Shown here: positions 1 to 5,681 of the stretch, one piece after another | Layout: each line of letters starts with the position of its first letter | Numbering within the stretch: position 1 is the stretch's first letter | DNA from: Flavobacteriaceae bacterium | GTDB lineage: Bacteria; Bacteroidota; Bacteroidia; Flavobacteriales; Flavobacteriaceae | DNA length: 5,681 nt | Assembly (NCBI GenBank): GCA_020347545.1 | Contig: CP070731.1 | Span: 426,136 to 431,816 of the forward strand | Reading direction: 5' to 3' | Position numbers and translations under genes: made by a program | Notes under the pieces: model-generated | Told to the model about the DNA's origin: nothing | The model's input: only the letters and a program-made list of their open reading frames with translations | The model's database searches: none

Positions 1-1223
1 ATGTTTCTGGCAGCCATAACCGCCGGAATGGCGCATGCAGTCCCTGAAATTAAAGGGACCACACTTTTTCCACTCATTCCAAATCTGCGCATGATCTTAT
101 CCATCAAAAATACAACACGGCTCATATAACCCGTTTCCTCCAATATGGAAACAAAAAGAAAGAGTATCGCGATCTGAGGAATAAAAATAACAATTCCCCC
201 AATGCCCGGTATTACTCCTTCACTGATCAAGTCAGTCAATTTACCTCCAGGCATCCATTGCTGCACTTTTGAACTAAGTTCTGCAAAAAATCCATCTATA
301 TAATCCATTGGAACGTTCGCCCAATCGAATATGGACTGAAAAATCATCATTAGAATAAATGCGAAGATCAAATATCCGAAAATGCGATGGGTTAGGACAC
401 GGTCCAGACGGCTTCTCAGGTCTTTTGCCTTTGAACGATCAACAGAATATGTTTTCTTTAAGATCGAATTAATCTGCTGGTAGCGAAAAATTGTTTCCTT
501 ATGCTGATATCTTTTTAGTTTTTCCCGGTCCAGCTTATACTTTTGAATGATTTCTATTTCCTCCTTATCCAATCCGGGAAATTCTTGCATCTGAGTAATG
601 TATAACCAGGTTTTGTAAAGTGACAATCCCTTAATAGCCGAATCCATTTCCTCAAAATACTCCTTATCAATCCTGCTCGAAATTCTTGCCAACGGCGAGG
701 TATTCAGATTTTTGTAATCGACAAGTATATCTTTTAACTCCTCGATCCCCTGATTTTTTCTGGCACTTATCAAAACCACCTCACTTTTCAGCTCATTTTT
801 CAAAGCTTCTAGATCTATTTCGACCCCTTTCCGGGTCAATTGATCCGCCATATTGATGGCCAGTACAGTGGGAATTTGAAGGTCCTTGATCTGAGAATAC
901 AACAAAAGATTTCGTTTGATATTTTCTACATCGGCCACAACCACGATCACATCCGGGAAATCATCATGATCCTGGTTCAAAAGCGTTTGAAGTACTATAT
1001 TTTCATCAATACTGGTAGGGTTGATACTATAGGTTCCGGGAAGGTCAATGACTGAAGCTTCAATATCTTTTCCCAATTGAGATTTTCCAACTTTTTTATC
1101 AACGGTTATACCCGGATAATTTCCGACTTTTTGATTTAATCCTGTTAATTGATTAAAAAGCGAGGTCTTTCCAGTATTAGGATTACCAACTAAAGCTACT
1201 CTTATGGCCTTATGTTCTGACAT
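1..1223 (-). CDS. feoB: Ferrous iron transporter FeoB, N-terminal 407 residues (cut by window edge)
   Basis: FeoB is the inner-membrane Fe(II) uptake protein, with a cytoplasmic GTPase domain that controls a membrane pore. I translated this frame by hand from the ATG at 1223-1221 and found no stop down to base 1, so the C-terminal part lies outside the window. The GTPase motifs are present: G1 GNPNTGKTS (residues 13-21), a G2 region ending GITVD (38-42), G3 DLPGTYS (60-66), G4 NMAD (124-127) and G5 SAR (153-155). A charged helical spacer follows (about 175-270). The membrane part begins near 274 (DRVLTHRIFG), and the first gate motif, GKSVVPLISG then CAIP and MAAR, lies at 385-406. Family members are usually about 700 residues, so somewhat over half is visible. 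The start lies three bases after the feoA stop, with AAAGAA inside the end of feoA as a weak ribosome site. Co-transcription with feoA is inferred from the spacing. No frameshift or missing motif is seen. Confidence 0.97.
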   Translation of the reverse strand, partial: MSEHKAIRVALVGNPNTGKTSLFNQLTGLNQKVGNYPGITVDKKVGKSQLGKDIEASVIDLPGTYSINPTSIDENIVLQTLLNQDHDDFPDVIVVVADVENIKRNLLLYSQIKDLQIPTVLAINMADQLTRKGVEIDLEALKNELKSEVVLISARKNQGIEELKDILVDYKNLNTSPLARISSRIDKEYFEEMDSAIKGLSLYKTWLYITQMQEFPGLDKEEIEIIQKYKLDREKLKRYQHKETIFRYQQINSILKKTYSVDRSKAKDLRSRLDRVLTHRIFGYLIFAFILMMIFQSIFDWANVPMDYIDGFFAELSSKVQQWMPGGKLTDLISEGVIPGIGGIVIFIPQIAILFLFVSILEETGYMSRVVFLMDKIMRRFGMSGKSVVPLISGTACAIPAVMAARN

Positions 1224-1226
1224 GAA

Positions 1227-1454
1227 TTATTCTTTGGTGATCAGAATTTGAGCCGCAGTTTCTGTTCTTATAGCAAGGTGGCTTCCATTAACACGGATGT
1301 ACAAAGGATCTTTGAGTGGTGCCCTTTGGATCAATTCAACACTTTCGCCTGGCATGCATCCCATTTCAAGCAATGACAAGGGAATCTTTTCCAAAGATAT
1401 TTCTTGAATCATGCCTCTTTCTCCAACGTTTAAACTTGCAATACTTGTATCCAA
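1227..1454 (-). CDS. feoA: FeoA, SH3-like cytoplasmic partner of FeoB (TTG start)
   Basis: FeoA is a small cytoplasmic SH3-fold protein needed for ferrous iron uptake through FeoB; its exact biochemical role is unsettled. The 75-residue product has the family signature: a short lead-in with LNVGERG (8-14), then LLEMGCMPGESVELI (about 28-42), RAPLKDPL (44-51) and a C-terminal strand ending in AAQILI. The length is normal for a stand-alone FeoA. The start is TTG at 1454-1452. An in-frame TAA lies just three codons upstream and the first in-frame ATG is codon 15, which would remove the conserved first strand, so TTG is the best start. No Shine-Dalgarno is seen, only an A-rich leader, which is common in Bacteroidota. 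It is the first gene of a feoA-feoB operon. The palindrome about 60 bases upstream suggests iron control by Fur, which is inference. Confidence 0.95.
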   Translation of the reverse strand: MDTSIASLNVGERGMIQEISLEKIPLSLLEMGCMPGESVELIQRAPLKDPLYIRVNGSHLAIRTETAAQILITKE

Positions 1455-1484
1455 TTTTTATTTAGATTAATTATAAATACAATA

Positions 1485-1492
1485 CGAAATTA
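1485..1492 (-). promoter_or_regulatory. Possible -7 promoter element for feoAB (one mismatch)
   Basis: On the minus strand these bases read TAATTTCG, one mismatch from the Bacteroidota -7 consensus TAnnTTTG. They lie 30 bases upstream of the feoA TTG codon. No clear -33 TTG is found at the usual distance. If it is real, the palindrome at 1515-1526 would cover the -33 region, a sensible place for a repressor. The call is weak and rests on position and partial consensus only. Confidence 0.3.
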
Positions 1493-1495
1493 CGG

Positions 1496-1540
1496 AAAAA
1501 AATTTGTTTAAAACTGATAATTATCACCAAACAACAAATT
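1496..1540 (-). terminator. Nested dyad with T-run after the SCO gene, possible weak terminator
   Basis: Read on the minus strand, an outer arm AATTTGTT pairs with AACAAATT (forward 1501-1508 and 1533-1540). The perfect inner palindrome 1515-1526 shares the same centre, between 1520 and 1521, with six unpaired bases on each side between the inner and outer arms. The coding strand then continues into seven T (forward A run 1496-1502). A hairpin followed by T is the form of an intrinsic terminator, here placed 23 bases past the SCO stop. The stem is AT-rich with a large internal loop, so it would be weak. It may serve only as the operator described at 1515-1529. Confidence 0.35.
1515..1529. promoter_or_regulatory. 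Fur-box-like operator upstream of feoAB
   Basis: TGATAATTATCA (1515-1526) is a perfect 12-bp palindrome. Read as 15 bases to 1529, it matches the classical 7-1-7 Fur model TGATAATnATTATCA at 12 of 14 defined positions: the left half is perfect and the right half is 5 of 7. The mirrored 15-mer on the other strand scores the same. It sits in the gap before feoA, where iron-dependent repression by Fur is well known in other bacteria. The Fur consensus comes mainly from Proteobacteria and Firmicutes, so its use in this organism is inference. Another metalloregulator such as a DtxR-family protein could bind instead. Confidence 0.5.
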
Positions 1541-1562
1541 AAAGTGCCTTGCCAGAAAATAC

Positions 1563-2240
1563 TCAATTCTCTTCGGACTTTAAGATCTCAATATCCCTAA
1601 TAATCCTTTCAATTTCAGTGGCATCGGTACCATCATAGAACCCTCTGATCTGCTTTTTCTTATCCACCAAAACGAACTGTTCCGTGTGAATAAAATCCTG
1701 TTCTCCCCCATCTCCTTCATCCAGAACCGCAAAATAGGACTTCCTGGCCAATTCGTAAATATGAGCCTTTTCTCCCGTTGTGATCTCCCATTTACCATCG
1801 ATGGCTTTGTTCTTTTTCGCGTATGATTTTAAAACAGGAACGCTGTCGATAACAGGGGTCACAGAATGAGATAGAAACTTTAGATCTGTATCATTCTTAT
1901 AATAGGCTTGTAATTCAGCCATATTGATAGCCATAATGGGGCAAATTGTTTGACATCTCGTGAAGAAAAAGTCAGCGATATAGATCTTGTCCTCAAAATC
2001 CTTATCAGTTATGGTATCCCCGTTCTGGTTGATCAGACTAAAATCACCAATCCGATGATCACGACGAATATGTTTTACTTCATCAGCCACAAGCCTTGGG
2101 TTCACATCAACAGGATTGTAAACTGGAAGCTCAGACTTTGGCTTAACCAAAAAATACAAAATTGGAATAAATACAATAGAAAAGAAAAACAGAAATATCA
2201 AGGTTGATTTCGATTTTTTGAAAAATTCAATTAAATACAT
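1563..2240 (-). CDS. SCO1/SenC/PrrC-family protein, membrane-anchored copper chaperone or thiol protein
   Basis: SCO proteins have a thioredoxin-like fold and face the periplasm. They deliver copper to, or reduce, the CuA site of cytochrome c oxidase subunit II. The 225-residue product has a basic N-terminus and one hydrophobic segment (about 13-32), consistent with an inner-membrane anchor and a periplasmic domain. The metal-binding residues are all present: the CxxxC pair C96 and C100 in TRCQTICP, and H185 in FIHTEQF. The SHSVTPVIDS stretch (124-133) corresponds to the family's strand with the SVDP-like turn. The length is typical. The start is the ATG at 2240-2238, with the signal anchor following directly. 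It lies on the same strand upstream of feoAB but 108 bases away, so a separate transcript is likely. It is divergent from the aminopeptidase gene. Whether this one transfers copper or acts as a thiol reductase cannot be told from sequence. Confidence 0.92.
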   Translation of the reverse strand: MYLIEFFKKSKSTLIFLFFFSIVFIPILYFLVKPKSELPVYNPVDVNPRLVADEVKHIRRDHRIGDFSLINQNGDTITDKDFEDKIYIADFFFTRCQTICPIMAINMAELQAYYKNDTDLKFLSHSVTPVIDSVPVLKSYAKKNKAIDGKWEITTGEKAHIYELARKSYFAVLDEGDGGEQDFIHTEQFVLVDKKKQIRGFYDGTDATEIERIIRDIEILKSEEN

Positions 2241-2246
2241 AATTTG

Positions 2247-2254
2247 TATCTTTG
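2247..2254 (+). promoter_or_regulatory. -7 promoter element for the M1 aminopeptidase
   Basis: TATCTTTG is an exact match to the Bacteroidota -7 element TAnnTTTG and lies 41 bases upstream of the ATG at 2296. It would start a transcript near 2260 with a leader of about 35 bases. No TTG is found at the usual -33 spacing; the nearest (2218-2220) is 26 bases away, which is long. The call rests on consensus and position. Confidence 0.55.
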
Positions 2255-2281
2255 AGATTCTGTAAAAATTGCTAACAATTA

Positions 2282-2289
2282 CAAAAGTA
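2282..2289 (-). promoter_or_regulatory. -7 promoter element for the SCO-family gene
   Basis: The minus strand reads TACTTTTG here, an exact match to TAnnTTTG, 41 bases upstream of the SCO start codon at 2240. This mirrors the spacing of the opposing box at 2247-2254 to its own gene. No convincing -33 TTG is visible; that region lies inside the first codons of the aminopeptidase gene. The call rests on consensus and position. Confidence 0.5.
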
Positions 2290-2295
2290 ATCTAT

Positions 2296-4224
2296 ATGAA
2301 GTATTTTCTACGCTTTGTACTTCTATTATTTTCACTATCCGGATTCGCCCAACAGGATCTTTTCAACTTTGATTATCTAAATGAAATATCAAAGAACGAA
2401 ATGAAGAATGCAGCACATAAAGTGGCATTTAAGGCCAATCCCAATACGGTTAATTACGACATTAATTACCACAGGCTGTATTGGAATGTGAATCCTGCGG
2501 TTGCACAGATTGCAGGTGAAGTTACTACGCATTTCACGGCGAATACTGACATGGATGAAATTGTATTCGATCTTGCGGACAATATGACGGTTTCAGCTGT
2601 AAAACAGAGGGGAGAAGAACTGGCATTTAGTCAAAATAACAAGGATGAACTTATCATAAAGTTTCCAACGACTCTCAATGCAAAAAAACTTGACTCCGTT
2701 ACTGTAAGCTATTCAGGAAATCCTGTTAGTTCAGGTTTCGGTTCCTTTGAAATAAGTACCCACGGGTCGAATGTGCCAGTTTTGTGGACTTTATCTGAGC
2801 CTTATGGGGCCAAGGGTTGGTGGCCCTGCAAACAGGACCTGATAGACAAAATAGACTCGGTTGACATTTATGTCCAGCACCCTTCTCAATATAAGGCGGC
2901 ATCAAACGGTCTGCTGATTTCGGAAAAACCATGGTTATTTGGTAATACAATAACACACTGGCGGCATAAGCATCCGATACCTGCTTATCTCATTGCCATT
3001 GCTGTTACCAATTACAGTGTCTACAAGGATAATCCCAAAGGCCTTGATTTTGATATTGTCAATTATGTTTATCCCGAAGATCTTTCAGAAACCAGGGCCA
3101 AAACGGCAGTTACAACGGATATCATGCTCCTGTTTAATGAGCTTTTTGAAATGTATCCTTTTGCCGATGAAAAATACGGACACGCTCAGTTTGGATGGGG
3201 CGGAGGAATGGAACATACCACCATGAGTTTTATGGGTTCCTGGAGGCGTTTCTTAATCGCTCATGAACTGGCGCATCAGTGGTTTGGCAATAAGGTCACC
3301 TGTGGTAGCTGGGAGGATATCTGGCTAAATGAAGGGTTTGCAACCTATCTTGATGGACTAGTTCGGGAAAATTTTGATGGAGAGAATGAGTTTACGAATT
3401 GGAGACAGTCTGTTGTAGATTTTGTAACTCAAAAAACTGACGGATCAACTTTTGTTAATGATACCACGTCTGTGAACAGAATATTTGATAGTAGACTTAC
3501 CTATTATAAGGGAGCTATGATTTTACATATGCTTCGCTATAAATTAGGAGATGATGCGTTTTTCAATGGTATAAAAAATTATCTTAAAGATCCGGATCTT
3601 GCTTTTTCATATGCCGTGACCTCAGATCTTCAAAGGCATTTGGAAGCATCGAGCGGTAAGGAACTTGAAGAATTTTTTAAAGACTGGTATTACGGTGAAG
3701 GTTATCCCTCTTATGAAGCCATCTGGAGTCAAAAGGAATCTGACCTGATCCTGAATATCAGAATTCGCCAGGAGCAATCTCATCCTTCGGTTTCGTTTTT
3801 TGAAATGCCGGTTCCGGTTACGGTCACCGGCCCCTTTGGAGAGACTGAAAAACTTAGGCTTGAGGTTTCAGAAAATGACCAGATGTTTAGCATTCAGCTC
3901 AATTTCAGAGCTATTTCGGTTCAGATTGACCCAGATTACCATTTAGTATCCAAAAATAACAATGCTGTTTTGGGCCTCGATGATGAAAGTCTGCAAAATA
4001 TGATTTCCATCTATCCAAATCCGGTAGCCGAGGTCTTAAATATTGGTTTAAAGGGAATCGTTCAAATAGAGAAAATAACAATATATAATGTACTTGGAGA
4101 AAAAATGATGGAGCGAAAAGATCCATCAACCAGTATCAGTCTGCGAGGACTTGAATTTGGGCTTCATTTAGTGGTTATTGAGACCGATCAGGGAACAATG
4201 AGGAAAACAATTCTAAAAAAATAA
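2296..4224 (+). CDS. Secreted M1-family zinc aminopeptidase with T9SS C-terminal sorting domain
   Basis: M1 peptidases remove N-terminal residues from peptides with one zinc ion. The 642-residue product starts with a signal peptide (K2 and R6, hydrophobic 7-17, likely cleavage after A18 in GFAQQ). An N-terminal beta domain follows (about 45-235), including EPYGAKGWWPC. The catalytic domain has GGGMEH (302-307), the zinc site HELAH (323-327) with the third ligand E346 in WLNEG after exactly 18 residues, and the likely catalytic Y403 in the YxKG motif (403-406). A beta region follows to about 555. Residues 570-642 form a type A T9SS sorting domain, with IYPNP near its start, IYNVLGE in the middle and a basic end, KTILKK. 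Export by the Sec system and then T9SS, to the cell surface or medium, is inferred. I chose the ATG at 2296 over an in-frame TTG at 2269, because TTG would put nine residues before a well-formed signal peptide. No terminator is evident after the stop. Substrate preference is not readable. Confidence 0.95.
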   Translation: MKYFLRFVLLLFSLSGFAQQDLFNFDYLNEISKNEMKNAAHKVAFKANPNTVNYDINYHRLYWNVNPAVAQIAGEVTTHFTANTDMDEIVFDLADNMTVSAVKQRGEELAFSQNNKDELIIKFPTTLNAKKLDSVTVSYSGNPVSSGFGSFEISTHGSNVPVLWTLSEPYGAKGWWPCKQDLIDKIDSVDIYVQHPSQYKAASNGLLISEKPWLFGNTITHWRHKHPIPAYLIAIAVTNYSVYKDNPKGLDFDIVNYVYPEDLSETRAKTAVTTDIMLLFNELFEMYPFADEKYGHAQFGWGGGMEHTTMSFMGSWRRFLIAHELAHQWFGNKVTCGSWEDIWLNEGFATYLDGLVRENFDGENEFTNWRQSVVDFVTQKTDGSTFVNDTTSVNRIFDSRLTYYKGAMILHMLRYKLGDDAFFNGIKNYLKDPDLAFSYAVTSDLQRHLEASSGKELEEFFKDWYYGEGYPSYEAIWSQKESDLILNIRIRQEQSHPSVSFFEMPVPVTVTGPFGETEKLRLEVSENDQMFSIQLNFRAISVQIDPDYHLVSKNNNAVLGLDDESLQNMISIYPNPVAEVLNIGLKGIVQIEKITIYNVLGEKMMERKDPSTSISLRGLEFGLHLVVIETDQGTMRKTILKK

Positions 4225-4277
4225 GGAATTTAACAACTATTTCGTTTTTCTGATTTCTTATTATTGTGCATAAAGTG

Positions 4278-4285
4278 TACATTTG
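4278..4285 (+). promoter_or_regulatory. -7 promoter element for rseP
   Basis: TACATTTG matches the Bacteroidota -7 consensus TAnnTTTG exactly and lies 27 bases before the ATG at 4313, giving a predicted leader of roughly 20 bases. TTTC at 4254-4257, 20 bases upstream, is a one-mismatch candidate for the -33 element. The box sits in the 88-base gap after the aminopeptidase stop, which supports separate transcription of rseP. Confidence 0.55.
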
Positions 4286-4312
4286 TCGTCCAAAAAATTT
4301 AGAAATTCATTA

Positions 4313-5647
4313 ATGGAAACCTATATAAAAATTGCCCAGTTCTTATTAAGCTTGTCTTTGCTCATCATTCTTCATGAATTGGGTCACTATATTCCTGCTA
4401 AATTGTTTAAAACAAGAGTTGAGAAATTTTATCTTTTCTTTGATTACAAATTCTCATTGTTCAAAAAGAAAATTGGTGAAACTGTTTATGGAATAGGATG
4501 GATTCCATTGGGAGGATATGTGAAAATCTCAGGAATGATCGATGAGAGTATGGACAAGGAACAGATGGCCCAACCTGCCAAGCCATGGGAATTCAGATCT
4601 AAACCAGCCTGGCAGAGACTGATCATCATGTTGGGAGGGGTTACCGTTAATTTCATCCTGGGTATTTTAATTTACATTTTGATGTTGAATGCCTGGGGTA
4701 ATGATGTTGTGGCTCCGGAAGATGTAAAAACGGGTTTTTATGTATCTGATCTGTTCAAAGAATATGGATTTAAGGACGGCGACAAAATTCTAAAAGTCAA
4801 TGGAGAAGTCCCCGAGAATGTTCTTGATATCAACAAATTTCTGTTTTTAAGAGACGTACAGAACATTGAAGTGGAACATGCAGATGGTAACAATGAAGTT
4901 ATCGATCTACCCGAAGATGTGGGATTACAAATGTGGAAAACCGGAAATCGAGATGCTTTTCAACCCAGAATATACGCTGTTCTTGATAGTGTAATCCCGG
5001 GTACGCCTGCTTCAGAAGGTGGCTTGAAAAAAAATGACATCATAAGATCTCTCAATGATAAGAGCATGGTCTATTGGGATGAATTTACAAGCGTGGTCAG
5101 AAATAATCCCGAAAATACCGAAATTAAAGTAACCGTTGAAAGAGACGGAAGAGAATTATCTTTTATGATCACTCCTGGAGAGGATCAGAAATTAGGGGTA
5201 TATCCTCAGGTATATACTGAAGATGTGCTTACTATAACCCACAAGGAATATAGCTTTGGAGAAAGTATTGTTCCCGGTTTTTCCAAGGCTTACTGGACCC
5301 TAAAAGACTACATGGGACAATTTAAGTATGTATTTACGAAAAAAGGTGCCACTCAACTTGGCGGATTTATAACCATAGGAAGTATATTCCCTTCAAAATG
5401 GGACTGGCAATCATTCTGGAATATAACCGCTCTGCTATCCATTATGCTTGGATTCATGAATTTATTGCCTATACCTGCACTTGATGGAGGTCATGTTGTT
5501 TTTACCTTGTATGAGATCATCAGCGGAAGAAAACCCAGTGATAAGTTTTTGGAATATGCCCAAATTACCGGATTTATCATTCTGATTTCTTTGTTGCTTT
5601 TTGCAAATGGAAACGACATTTACAAATGGCTCACGGGTCAATTCTAA
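4313..5647 (+). CDS. rseP: RseP-type site-2 intramembrane zinc metalloprotease
   Basis: This is a site-2 protease (M50B) of the inner membrane, which cleaves transmembrane segments of regulatory or signal-peptide substrates. The 444-residue product has the active-site helix at its N-terminus with HELGH (21-25). A conserved loop and membrane helix follow (about 99-125), with GGVTVNF at 108-114. Two PDZ-like domains come next: one around 141-205 (YGFKDGDKILKVNG core) and a clearer one at 216-298 (GTPASEGGLKKNDII core). A third hydrophobic helix leads into NLLPIPALDGG (383-393), where D391 is the third zinc ligand, and a last helix lies near 418-440. Length and domain order match E. coli RseP. 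An in-frame TTG at 4283 would add ten residues, but it overlaps a perfect -7 box, so the ATG at 4313 is preferred. The classical partner RseA is not in the window, and the substrate in this organism is unknown. The usual neighbour dxr is not seen here. Confidence 0.95.
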   Translation: METYIKIAQFLLSLSLLIILHELGHYIPAKLFKTRVEKFYLFFDYKFSLFKKKIGETVYGIGWIPLGGYVKISGMIDESMDKEQMAQPAKPWEFRSKPAWQRLIIMLGGVTVNFILGILIYILMLNAWGNDVVAPEDVKTGFYVSDLFKEYGFKDGDKILKVNGEVPENVLDINKFLFLRDVQNIEVEHADGNNEVIDLPEDVGLQMWKTGNRDAFQPRIYAVLDSVIPGTPASEGGLKKNDIIRSLNDKSMVYWDEFTSVVRNNPENTEIKVTVERDGRELSFMITPGEDQKLGVYPQVYTEDVLTITHKEYSFGESIVPGFSKAYWTLKDYMGQFKYVFTKKGATQLGGFITIGSIFPSKWDWQSFWNITALLSIMLGFMNLLPIPALDGGHVVFTLYEIISGRKPSDKFLEYAQITGFIILISLLLFANGNDIYKWLTGQF

Positions 5648-5681
5648 CCACGATTTCCGGAGATTAAAAAGAGTTTGTAAG

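Noticed and set aside
840..1055. Plus-strand 71-codon open frame
   Set aside because: It lies antisense to the feoB GTPase domain, which has clear conserved motifs. The product resembles no family I know and has no promoter or ribosome site.
1580..1798. Minus-strand 72-codon open frame
   Set aside because: It lies in another frame inside the SCO-family coding region and has low-complexity, non-family sequence.
1950..2207. Plus-strand 85-codon open frame
   Set aside because: It is antisense to the SCO-family gene, which has intact CxxxC and His motifs. It is a frame shadow.
2267..2280. Small inverted repeat AATTG-CTAA-CAATT as a stand-alone operator or terminator
   Set aside because: Arms of only five AT-rich bases are expected by chance. 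It is kept only as a note within the divergent promoter finding.
2726..3226. Open frames at 2726-2956 (minus) and 2993-3226 (plus)
   Set aside because: Both are overlaid on the M1 aminopeptidase coding region in other frames and have no recognisable content.
3911..4129. Minus-strand 72-codon open frame
   Set aside because: It is antisense to the T9SS tail of the aminopeptidase, with no supporting signals.
4225..4277. Terminator after the aminopeptidase gene
   Set aside because: The stretch is T-rich (GTTTTTC, GATTTC) but no inverted repeat of useful length precedes it, so no hairpin can be supported.
5648..5681. Start of a downstream gene or terminator after rseP
   Set aside because: Only 34 bases remain. 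No hairpin, start codon with context, or promoter box can be seen.
1..5681. A novel defence, mobile or otherwise undescribed system
   Set aside because: Every gene is a recognised core family with intact motifs. There are no direct repeats, integrase or transposase signatures, CRISPR-like spacing or unexplained coding stretches.

Overview
The window looks like ordinary chromosome from a member of the Bacteroidota, most likely class Flavobacteriia. This rests on three things: AT-rich DNA with A-rich leaders and no strong Shine-Dalgarno sites; three exact matches to the Bacteroidota -7 promoter element TAnnTTTG; and a secreted peptidase that ends in a type IX secretion (Por) sorting tail, which is specific to this phylum. 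I cannot place it to genus.

Left half, minus strand (read right to left): a membrane-anchored SCO/SenC copper-chaperone-like protein (2240-1563), a 108-base gap, then feoA (1454-1227) and feoB (from 1223, running off the left edge). feoA and feoB are three bases apart and form the ferrous iron uptake operon. The gap upstream of feoA holds a 12-bp perfect palindrome resembling a Fur box. It is nested in a larger dyad followed, on the coding strand, by a run of T, so the same 40 bases could act as an iron-responsive operator and as a weak terminator for the SCO gene.

Right half, plus strand: a secreted M1-family zinc aminopeptidase with a C-terminal T9SS tail (2296-4224), then an RseP-type site-2 (intramembrane) zinc metalloprotease with two PDZ domains (4313-5647). 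An 88-base gap with its own promoter-like box separates them. The SCO gene and the aminopeptidase are divergent and share a 55-base gap in which two exact -7 boxes face each other.

Functionally the window combines inner-membrane iron import (FeoAB), periplasmic copper/thiol handling probably linked to cytochrome oxidase assembly (SCO), peptide breakdown outside the cell or at its surface (M1-T9SS), and envelope proteolysis (RseP). All five genes are recognisable and intact within the window, apart from the edge-truncated feoB. I see no mobile element, CRISPR array, RNA gene or undescribed system. The points worth a second look are regulatory: the nested dyad before feoA, the face-to-face promoters, and three places where TTG codons affect start choice (real for feoA, probably spurious for the aminopeptidase and rseP). 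No stretch longer than 108 bases lacks a gene, and the last 34 bases (5648-5681) hold nothing I can identify.
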